From the NCBI GenBank assembly GCA_005883255.1, contig VAXS01000140.1, positions 1 through 5,775 of the forward strand: a stretch of 5,775 bases of DNA, in the 5' to 3' direction. This document shows positions 1 to 4,703 of this stretch, one piece after another. The stretch's first letter is position 1, and each line of letters begins with the position of its first letter. The notes under the pieces are model-generated. The model had not been told where the DNA came from, ran no database searches, and saw nothing but the letters and a program-made list of their open reading frames with translations. The translations under genes and the position numbers were made by a program. The DNA comes from Actinomycetota bacterium. GTDB lineage: Bacteria; Actinomycetota; Thermoleophilia; Solirubrobacterales; Solirubrobacteraceae.

Positions 1-248
1 CGCTGCTGCTCACCAGCGTGGGCGGCTTCCCGGAGGTGGCGGCGCTGGGCGCCGCCGAGCTGGTCGAGCCCGGCGACCGCGCGGCCCTGCACATCGCCCT
101 CAAGCGCCTGCTCGACGACCCCGCGCGCCGGGCCGGCCTGGGGGAGGCGGCCGCGCGGGCCGCGCGCACCACGTACGCCTCGGACACCGTCGCTCGCGAC
201 CACCTCGCGCTGTACGAGGGGCTGCTCCGCGACAATCCCCGGCCGTGA
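1..248 (+). CDS. Glycosyltransferase family 4 (GT-B fold), C-terminal fragment
   Basis: The 3' end of a gene that begins before the window; the reading frame is open from base 3 and ends at TGA 246-248. The visible residues open with LLLTSVGGFPEVAALG, followed by AAELVEPGD. This matches the donor-nucleotide-binding loop of GT4 (RfaB/GlgA-like) glycosyltransferases, where the usual pattern is GG-x-PE, then G-x-LV-x-PGD. The following helix (AALHIALKRLLDDPARRAGLGEAAARAA) is the typical C-terminal helix of that family. The enzyme should transfer a sugar from a nucleotide-sugar donor to a growing lipid-linked or surface glycan at the cytoplasmic side of the membrane. Donor and acceptor cannot be told from this piece. 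Its stop overlaps the next start by 4 bases, so it is the upstream member of the glycan operon. The family call is firm and the exact function unknown. Confidence 0.85.
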   Translation, partial: LLLTSVGGFPEVAALGAAELVEPGDRAALHIALKRLLDDPARRAGLGEAAARAARTTYASDTVARDHLALYEGLLRDNPRP

Positions 249-1387
249 GGACCGGAGTGGAGATCGCGTTCTGGGTGGCGGCAGGGCTGCTGGTGTACGC
301 GCAGGCCGGCTACCCACTGCTGCTGGCCGCGCTGGACCGGGTGGCAGGCCACCGTCCACGGGCGCCGGCGGCGGCGGACGCCCCGCTCCCCGAGGTCTCG
401 CTCATCGTGGCCGCCTACAACGAGGCCGCGATCATCGAGGGGAAGCTGCGCGACGCGCTGGCGCTGGACTACCCGCGCGAGCGGCTGCAGCTGATCGTCA
501 CCTGCGACGGCTGCAGCGACGACACGGCTGCGCTCGCCCGGGCGGCCGGGGCCGACGTGGTGCTGGAGAACCCCCGGGGCGGCAAGGTGCGCGCGCAGGA
601 CGCCGCCGTGGACCGGGCGACCGGAGACGTGGTGGCCTTCTCCGACGCCAACGCCCGCTGGGAGCCGGGGGCGCTGCGGGCGCTGCTGGCGCCGTTCGCC
701 GATCCCCGCGTGGGCTACGTGTGCGGGCAGGTGCGGTTCACGGGCGACGGCGCCACCAACCAGGAGGGCCTGTACTGGCGCTACGAGCTGTGGACGCGGG
801 GACTGGAGTCGCGGCTGGCGTCGATCACCGCCGGCAACGGGGCCATCTACGCGACCCGGCGCGAGGCCTACCTGAAGGTCGACCCGGTCATGGGCCACGA
901 CCTCTCGTTCCCGTTCAACCTGGTGAAGCGGGGGTGGCGGGCGGTGTACGCGCCGGCCGCGCGGGCCACCGAGCCGATGGTGCCCACGATCGAGGGCGAG
1001 TTCGCCCGCAAGCGCAGGATGATGAGCCACACCTGGCCGATCGTCCTGCGCGGCGGCATGCTGTCGCCCCGGGGCTACCCGCCGCTGTACGCGCTGATGA
1101 TCGCCTCGCACCGCGTCCTGCGCTACCTGACGCCGTTCCTGCACGCGGCCGCGCTGGCCCTCAACGTGGCGGCGCTGTCCCTGGGAGCGGGCGCGCTGTA
1201 CTGGGCGACGCTGGCGGCCCAGCTCCTGCTCCTGGCGGCGGCCCTGGCGGCGGGGGCGCTGCCGGTCCGCCCGCTGCTGGTCGCCCGCTACTACGTGCTC
1301 ACCACCGCCTCCCTGGCGGCCGGCCTGTGGGACTGGCTGAGGCGGGGCACGGCGGCCGGGTGGGAGCCGGCGGAGGGGACCCGGTGA
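245..1387 (+). CDS. Membrane-anchored family 2 glycosyltransferase (cellulose-synthase-like GT-A)
   Basis: A 380-residue GT2 enzyme. An N-terminal hydrophobic segment (about residues 6-30) precedes the GT-A domain, which starts at VSLIVAAYNEAAII (51-64). Then come TCDGCSDDT (86-94, nucleotide binding), GGK (112-114), and FSDAN (132-136), whose D134 sits where the metal-binding DxD is expected. GHDLSFPF (217-224) is at the catalytic-acid position. RKRRMMSHTW (255-264) stands where processive relatives carry Q/RxxRW. About three hydrophobic helices follow (roughly 283-307, 305-337 and 341-363). The layout resembles the CESA_like_1 subgroup. It probably adds a sugar to a lipid-linked intermediate on the cytoplasmic face; substrate unknown. 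The GTG at 245 was chosen because it overlaps the upstream stop as GTGA and gives the full N-terminal helix. No Shine-Dalgarno is visible at the right distance, so translation probably depends on coupling. Confidence 0.9.
   Translation: MRTGVEIAFWVAAGLLVYAQAGYPLLLAALDRVAGHRPRAPAAADAPLPEVSLIVAAYNEAAIIEGKLRDALALDYPRERLQLIVTCDGCSDDTAALARAAGADVVLENPRGGKVRAQDAAVDRATGDVVAFSDANARWEPGALRALLAPFADPRVGYVCGQVRFTGDGATNQEGLYWRYELWTRGLESRLASITAGNGAIYATRREAYLKVDPVMGHDLSFPFNLVKRGWRAVYAPAARATEPMVPTIEGEFARKRRMMSHTWPIVLRGGMLSPRGYPPLYALMIASHRVLRYLTPFLHAAALALNVAALSLGAGALYWATLAAQLLLLAAALAAGALPVRPLLVARYYVLTTASLAAGLWDWLRRGTAAGWEPAEGTR
1372..1376 (+). promoter_or_regulatory. Ribosome binding site for the sugar transferase gene
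   Basis: GGAGG lies 7 bases before the GTG at 1384, inside the last codons of the upstream glycosyltransferase. It supports this GTG over the later in-frame GTG at 1411 and the ATG at 1516, which would remove the membrane-inserting helix. Confidence 0.6.
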
Positions 1388-2028
1388 GCGCGGCGATCGC
1401 GGACGCCCCAGTGCGCGTCCGCCGGGCGCCGGTGTACGAGGCGACCAAGCGGGGGCTCGACCTGGTGCTCGCCGGCCTGGCGCTGCTGGTGACCGGCGTC
1501 CCGATCCTGGTGGCCATGGCCGCGATCCGTCTGGAGACCTCCGGACATCCGATCTATCGCCAGCGCCGCGTGGGCCGGGGCGAGCGCCCGTTCGACGTCT
1601 ACAAGCTGCGCACGATGGTCCACGGCGCCGAGCACATGGGCGCCGGGATGGCGGTGGACGAGGGCGATCCCCGGATCACCCGCGTGGGCACCCTCCTGCG
1701 GCGCTTCTCGCTGGACGAGCTGCCGAACCTGGTCAACGTGCTCCAGGGCCAGATGTCGATCGTCGGTCCCCGCCCCACGATCCCGGTGCAGGTCGCGCAG
1801 TACAGCGAGCGCCAGCGCGGGCGCCTGGCGGTCAAGCCCGGGATCACGGGCTGGGCGCAGGTGCACGGCCGGGCCTCCCTGCCCTGGAGCGAGCGCATCG
1901 AGCTCGACCTCTGGTACGTCGAGCACCGCTCGCTGCGCCTGGACCTGCGGATCCTCGCCCGCACGGCGCGGCTGGTGTTGGGTGGGCACGGGCTCTACAA
2001 GGGCGAGACCGGAGGCTGGGGCCGGTGA
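1384..2028 (+). CDS. Bacterial sugar transferase (monotopic polyprenyl phosphoglycosyl transferase)
   Basis: A 214-residue small phosphoglycosyl transferase of the bacterial sugar transferase family (PF02397; WbaP C-terminal half, PglC, EpsL). These enzymes move a sugar 1-phosphate from a UDP-sugar to undecaprenyl phosphate, the first membrane step of capsule, exopolysaccharide or glycoprotein glycan assembly. Visible marks: KRGLDLVLAGLALLVTGVP (22-40), the re-entrant membrane helix with its kink proline P40; IYRQRRVGRG (57-66); FDVYKLRTM (70-78); the catalytic pair D111-E112 in SLDELPNLVNVL; MSIVGPRPTIP (124-134); KPGITGWAQVHGR (151-163); and ELDLWYVEH (173-181). All expected elements are present, and its length matches stand-alone enzymes rather than five-helix WbaP proteins. 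The frame remains open upstream to 721, but that part overlaps the GT2 gene and does not resemble the family, so the GTG at 1384 (4-base overlap, good ribosome site) is taken. The sugar is unknown. Confidence 0.93.
   Translation: MSAAIADAPVRVRRAPVYEATKRGLDLVLAGLALLVTGVPILVAMAAIRLETSGHPIYRQRRVGRGERPFDVYKLRTMVHGAEHMGAGMAVDEGDPRITRVGTLLRRFSLDELPNLVNVLQGQMSIVGPRPTIPVQVAQYSERQRGRLAVKPGITGWAQVHGRASLPWSERIELDLWYVEHRSLRLDLRILARTARLVLGGHGLYKGETGGWGR
2011..2015 (+). promoter_or_regulatory. Ribosome binding site for the ATP-grasp gene
   Basis: GGAGG lies 9 bases before the GTG at 2025, inside the final codons of the sugar transferase. Together with the GTGA stop/start overlap it fixes the start of the ATP-grasp gene and suggests efficient coupled translation. 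Confidence 0.6.
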
Positions 2029-3011
2029 GCGTGCTGCTCACCGGCGTGGGCAAGCGCTACGACATCGTCTCCGCCTTCGCCCAGCACGACACCACGGTGG
2101 CGGTGGACCCCAACCCGCTGGCGCCGGCGCAGTACGCCGCGCACCACCGCCGCGCCGTTCCCCGGATCGAGGACCCCGGCTACGTCCCGGCCCTGGCCGA
2201 CCTGTGCGCCGAGCTGGACGTGGGCGCGGTGGTCCCGCTCACCGACCTGGACATCGAGGTCCTGGCCCGGGCCCGCGCCGACGGGCTCCTGCCGGCGCTC
2301 GTCCCCGACCCCGACGTGGCCGCCGCCACCTTCGACAAGTACGAGGCCCACGCGCTCCTGCGCCGGCACGGGCTGCCCTCGCCGCCCACGGTCCTGCCCG
2401 GCGAGCCGGTGGAGGCGTACCCGGTTATGGTGAAGCCGCGACACGGCTCGGGCGCCCGCTCCATCCACGCCGCGCGCGACGCCGCCGAGGCGGAGTTCTT
2501 CTGCCGCTACGTGGACGAGCCGGTGATGGTCCAGCGGCTCATGCAGGGCCCGGAGTTCTCCATCGACGCCCTGTGCGACCTCGACGGGCGCTGCCTCAAC
2601 GCCATCCCCCGGACGATGATCGAGTCGCGGGGCGGGGAGTCGATCAAGGGGACGGTGATCGACGACCGCGAGCTGGTCGACCTGGGCCGCGAGGTGGTGG
2701 AGGCGCTGGGCGTGCGCGGTCCCTGCACGGTGCAGGTGTTCCGCGACCGCGAGATCGGGCTGGGGATCACCGACGTCAACGCGCGCTTCGGCGGCGCCTT
2801 CCCGGCGCCGATGTACGCGGCGCCGCCCGGCCGCACCTACCCGGAGCTCATCGTGCGCATGGCCCGCGGCGAGGCCGTGGCGCCCCACGTGGGCGAGTAC
2901 CGAGCGGGGATCACCTTCACCCGCTACTACTGGCAGCTCGAGCTCGACGGAGACCTGCGCCCCACCGGCCGCGACATCGTCGAGCCGCCGGGCCCCCCGC
3001 CCCCGCGGTAG
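2025..3011 (+). CDS. ATP-grasp ligase of carbamoyl-phosphate-synthase-like type, in a glycan operon
   Basis: A 328-residue ATP-grasp enzyme. ATP-grasp ligases activate a carboxylate as acyl phosphate and join it to an amine or other nucleophile. Residues 1-90 look like a Rossmann-type pre-ATP-grasp domain (VSVLLTGVGKRYDIV, then VVPLTDLDIEVLARA). FDKYEAHALLRRHGLP (103-118) starts the ATP-binding part. PVMVKPRHGSGARSI (133-147) carries the ATP-contacting K137 and the glycine-rich loop. VMVQRLMQGPEFSIDAL (167-183) is the hinge and substrate strand. TDVNARFGG (249-257) supplies metal ligands, with Asp where many relatives have Glu (E-x-N-x-R). The C-terminus is short and proline-rich (EPPGPPPPR). 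It is the last gene of the operon. Position suggests it makes or attaches an amide or amino-acid substituent on the glycan or its precursor, but PylC-like or peptide-ligase roles are equally open. Family call firm, substrate unknown. Confidence 0.85.
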   Translation: MSVLLTGVGKRYDIVSAFAQHDTTVAVDPNPLAPAQYAAHHRRAVPRIEDPGYVPALADLCAELDVGAVVPLTDLDIEVLARARADGLLPALVPDPDVAAATFDKYEAHALLRRHGLPSPPTVLPGEPVEAYPVMVKPRHGSGARSIHAARDAAEAEFFCRYVDEPVMVQRLMQGPEFSIDALCDLDGRCLNAIPRTMIESRGGESIKGTVIDDRELVDLGREVVEALGVRGPCTVQVFRDREIGLGITDVNARFGGAFPAPMYAAPPGRTYPELIVRMARGEAVAPHVGEYRAGITFTRYYWQLELDGDLRPTGRDIVEPPGPPPPR

Positions 3012-3015
3012 CTAC
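3008..3015. other. Palindrome GTAGCTAC covering two abutting convergent stop codons
   Basis: The ATP-grasp gene ends in TAG at 3009-3011 and the DUF3105 gene, on the other strand, ends in TAG read from 3014 to 3012. The two stops are directly adjacent with no spacer, forming an 8-base perfect palindrome. No hairpin with a T-tract was found here, so any terminators must lie inside the opposing coding regions or depend on Rho. Confidence 0.9.
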
Positions 3016-3740
3016 TCCGGGAAGGGGATCTGCTCGGGGCCGTGGTCCACGAAGGCCAGCCGGAACGCGCGGATCGCGTCGAACACCTTGTCGTTGAACG
3101 TGGGGCAGCCCAGCTGCTGTCCCCAGGCGGTGGCCGCCACCGCGAACGGCATGCTCGCGCGCGAGACCAGCAGCTGCTTGTAGCCCTTGGCCGCGCCGCT
3201 GACGATCGGCTCCGTGTACAGCGTCTCCAGCTGGCTGACCTGACGTGCGGGCAGGCTGGGCCGGTACCAGATGTCGACGCGGCCGTGCTCCAGCGGGTGC
3301 ACCAGCTGCTCGGTGCGGGGCGGGGTCTGCCCGACGTAGTCGCCGTCGTGCGCCGGGATCGGGTAGTGGGGCCCGAACACGGGCGGATCCTGCTTGTAGG
3401 TGACGCGCCCAGTCACGTGGTCGCGGTCGTTTGGCCCGGGGATGAACGTGCGCAGCGTGCAGCCCGCCGCCGCGGCGGCCGCGTTGAGGTTCTTGGTCTT
3501 CTGGGGCGGGATCGCGACGGTCGCGGCCGGGTTGAGCTTCGGTCCCTTGGCCGAGGCCTGCTTGCTGCTGCCGCCGCCTCCGGCCGCCGCCACCACCACG
3601 GCCACCACGATGGCCATCGCCAGCACGCCGCCTGAGGCGTAGCCGATCAGCCGCCGCCGCCTGGCGGCGGCCGCCGCCGCCTGCTCGCGCGCCAGCCGCT
3701 CCTGGCGGCGGCGCTCCTTCTCCTGCTGGCGGCTCGACAC
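3012..3740 (-). CDS. DUF3105 family membrane-anchored protein
   Basis: A 242-residue protein with a charged N-terminus (RQQEKERRRQERLAREQ, 4-20, likely a short helix), an alanine/arginine linker and one hydrophobic segment (about 31-53, flanked by RRRR at 27-30). A low-complexity Gly/Ser/Ala stretch leads to a globular domain from about residue 78. The arginines before the helix suggest the N-terminus stays inside and the domain faces outwards. The domain shows the DUF3105 pattern: AAGC (91-94), DHVTGRVTYKQDPPVFGPHY (107-126), DGDYVG (132-137), LVHPLEHGRVDIWYRP (146-161) and ATAWGQQLGCPTF (203-215). The histidines H125, H148 and H152 could bind a metal, and C94 and C212 could form a disulfide; both are inferences. 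No biochemical role is known to me for this family. The GTG start lies 3 bases after the stop of the upstream hydrolase gene, so the two are probably co-transcribed. The N-terminus fits the family, although no strong ribosome site precedes it. Confidence 0.8.
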   Translation of the reverse strand: MSSRQQEKERRRQERLAREQAAAAAARRRRLIGYASGGVLAMAIVVAVVVAAAGGGGSSKQASAKGPKLNPAATVAIPPQKTKNLNAAAAAAGCTLRTFIPGPNDRDHVTGRVTYKQDPPVFGPHYPIPAHDGDYVGQTPPRTEQLVHPLEHGRVDIWYRPSLPARQVSQLETLYTEPIVSGAAKGYKQLLVSRASMPFAVAATAWGQQLGCPTFNDKVFDAIRAFRLAFVDHGPEQIPFPE

Positions 3741-3743
3741 CGC

Positions 3744-4604
3744 TCAGGCCCCGCGGCGGCTCCGCGAGCGTCCAGCTGCCGCCCGTGAGCGAGCGGCCGC
3801 TCGGCGGGGACGCCAGCAGGCGTCCATGAACTCGGCGATCTCGCCGGTCAGCCGCTCCGGCCGGAAGCGCAGCTCGAAGAACGAGCTCGCGTCCAGCAGC
3901 GTCGCCTGGGGCAGCTCGCGGCCCAGCGCGTCGGCGTCGGAGAACGGGTGGATGGGATCGCGCGGGTGCCCGATGACCAGCGTGGGGACGTCGAACGTCT
4001 GGCGCTCGGACTGGGGCGGCGCGGTGCGCCCGAAGAACAGGCCGTGCAGGACCGCGGCGCTGGGGCCCGGCTCCTGGCGCAGCGTGTCCAGGACGACGTC
4101 GCCCCAGAACGGGACCCGGTCGCTGGGGACGGCGCGGGCGGCCAGCTGCACGCCGCGCACCAGCGGGCGCCCGAAGGTCAGCGCCACCATCAGGGGGGTG
4201 AAGGCGATGGCGCAGGCCAGCAGCGCGTTGTCGAGCACCGGCATCTCAATGAGCATCCCTCGCAGGCGCTCGGGCGCGATCGACGCCGTGCACAGCGTCA
4301 CGTTGGCCCCCAGGGACGTCCCTCCGACCACGGCCTGCTCGATCTCCAGGTGGTCCAGCAGCGCCACCGTCTGCTGGGCGAACTGGTCCATCGAGTACTG
4401 GCGCATGTCGTCCGGGCGGTCCGAGCGCCCGTGGCCCAGCAGGTCGAGCGTGATCACCCGGTTGCCGCGCTCGGCCAGCTCGCGCGCGAGCGGCACGTGC
4501 ATCCGCTGGGAGAACAGGAGCCCCGGCAGCAGCACGCAGATTCGCGGCCCCTCCCCGTACACCGTGTAAGCCAGCCGATGCCCGTCGTGCTTGAAGAACG
4601 GCAT
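3744..4604 (-). CDS. Alpha/beta hydrolase fold protein lacking the usual catalytic histidine
   Basis: A 286-residue alpha/beta hydrolase. The N-terminal strands (HRLAYTVYGEGPRICVLLPG, 9-28) lead into the oxyanion region. VITLDLLGHGRSDRP (50-64) is a strong family signature. The nucleophile elbow is GGTSLGA (94-100), with Ser97 in G-T-S-L-G. A lid region with hydrophobic helices spans about 125-195. The acid is probably D216 in IGHPRDPIHPF (211-221). In most relatives the catalytic histidine follows the last strand; here that region reads LLDASSFFELRFRPERL and holds no histidine. The last one in the protein is H219, close to D216. The basic tail (about 266-286, rich in Arg and Ala) looks disordered. 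The likely role is ester or related small-molecule hydrolysis in the cytoplasm, or a non-canonical or non-catalytic role. The ATG at 4604 starts right at the first beta strand; no ribosome site precedes it on this strand. It leads a two-gene operon with the DUF3105 gene. Confidence 0.85.
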   Translation of the reverse strand: MPFFKHDGHRLAYTVYGEGPRICVLLPGLLFSQRMHVPLARELAERGNRVITLDLLGHGRSDRPDDMRQYSMDQFAQQTVALLDHLEIEQAVVGGTSLGANVTLCTASIAPERLRGMLIEMPVLDNALLACAIAFTPLMVALTFGRPLVRGVQLAARAVPSDRVPFWGDVVLDTLRQEPGPSAAVLHGLFFGRTAPPQSERQTFDVPTLVIGHPRDPIHPFSDADALGRELPQATLLDASSFFELRFRPERLTGEIAEFMDACWRPRRAAARSRAAAGRSRSRRGA

Positions 4605-4613
4605 GGGCGGCGG

Positions 4614-4619
4614 AGGATA
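4614..4619 (-). promoter_or_regulatory. Possible -10 element for the hydrolase gene (leaderless transcript?)
   Basis: On the minus strand this reads TATCCT, fitting the actinobacterial TAnnnT pattern. Transcription from it would begin around base 4607, about 3 bases before the ATG at 4604. That agrees with the lack of a Shine-Dalgarno sequence before this ATG and suggests a nearly leaderless mRNA. No convincing -35 was found at 16-18 bases, so the call is weak. Confidence 0.3.
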
Positions 4620-4635
4620 GCGTGGCGCCTGGAAC

Positions 4636-4664
4636 CTGACGCAGGCGTCACGAACCGGTACCGT
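4636..4664 (+). promoter_or_regulatory. Putative sigma-70-type promoter of the SDR operon
   Basis: The -35 box CTGACG (4636-4641) matches TTGACA at four positions. A 17-base spacer separates it from TACCGT (4659-4664), which matches TAnnnT. The start of transcription would fall near 4671, giving a leader of about 33 bases that contains the strong ribosome site. The spacing is ideal, but both boxes are degenerate and the call is by eye. Confidence 0.4.
4637..4650. promoter_or_regulatory. Perfect inverted repeat TGACGC-AG-GCGTCA, putative operator
   Basis: Two exact 6-base arms are separated by 2 bases in the divergent spacer between the hydrolase and the first SDR. The repeat overlaps the proposed -35 box of the SDR promoter. 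Its size and TGAC...GTCA form resemble sites bound by dimeric helix-turn-helix repressors such as TetR-family proteins, many of which control SDR genes. No regulator gene lies in the window. The spacer and loop are too short for a stable RNA hairpin, which favours a DNA-binding role. Confidence 0.5.
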
Positions 4665-4679
4665 TCACGCGCCCGTTCA
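4661..4679 (+). repeat. Direct repeat CCGTTCA, two copies 12 bases apart
   Basis: CCGTTCA occurs at 4661-4667 and 4673-4679 in the leader/promoter region of the first SDR. The first copy also forms the right side of an imperfect palindrome, GAACCGGTACCGTTC (4652-4666), whose core CGGTACCG is exact. GAACC also occurs at 4632-4636 and 4652-4656, 20 bases apart. It may be a second regulator site or chance. Confidence 0.35.
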
Positions 4680-4688
4680 GCGCGTCGC

Positions 4689-4695
4689 AAGGAGG
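4689..4695 (+). promoter_or_regulatory. Strong ribosome binding site for the first SDR gene
   Basis: AAGGAGG, an essentially full Shine-Dalgarno sequence, lies 8 bases before the ATG at 4704. It fixes the start codon, although the frame stays open far upstream across the opposing hydrolase gene. Confidence 0.85.
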
Positions 4696-4703
4696 AACTG
4701 CCC

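Noticed and set aside
721..1383. Open frame continuous with the sugar transferase, which would lengthen it by about 221 residues
   Set aside because: It fully overlaps the well-supported GT2 gene. Its translation is low-complexity Arg/Gly/Pro/Ala, typical of out-of-frame high-GC DNA, and the sugar transferase family begins just after 1384.
1291..2888. Long minus-strand frames opposite the sugar transferase and ATP-grasp genes (1291-1989 and 1995-2888)
   Set aside because: They are antisense shadows without family motifs and lie wholly inside genes with strong domain evidence on the plus strand.
2993..3004. G-rich minus-strand tract (G5 and G6 runs) as a G-quadruplex or terminator
   Set aside because: Only two long G runs are present, and no hairpin followed by a T-tract exists on either strand; in DNA this GC-rich such runs are expected by chance.
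1982..3097. Long plus-strand frame of about 371 codons
   Set aside because: It is a shadow of the ATP-grasp gene in another frame, an Arg/Pro/Gly-rich translation with no recognisable domain.
3042..3642. Plus-strand frames opposite the DUF3105 gene
   Set aside because: The minus-strand protein has recognisable DUF3105 motifs and a membrane helix; the plus-strand translations have neither.
4637..4650. Inverted repeat as a transcription terminator
   Set aside because: The arms are only 6 bases with a 2-base loop, no T-tract follows, and it lies between divergent starts, where a terminator would have no gene to end.
3948..4703. Upstream extension of the first SDR across the hydrolase gene
   Set aside because: The SDR family starts at the ATG at 4704, which has AAGGAGG at the right distance. 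The upstream translation is not SDR-like and is antisense to the hydrolase.
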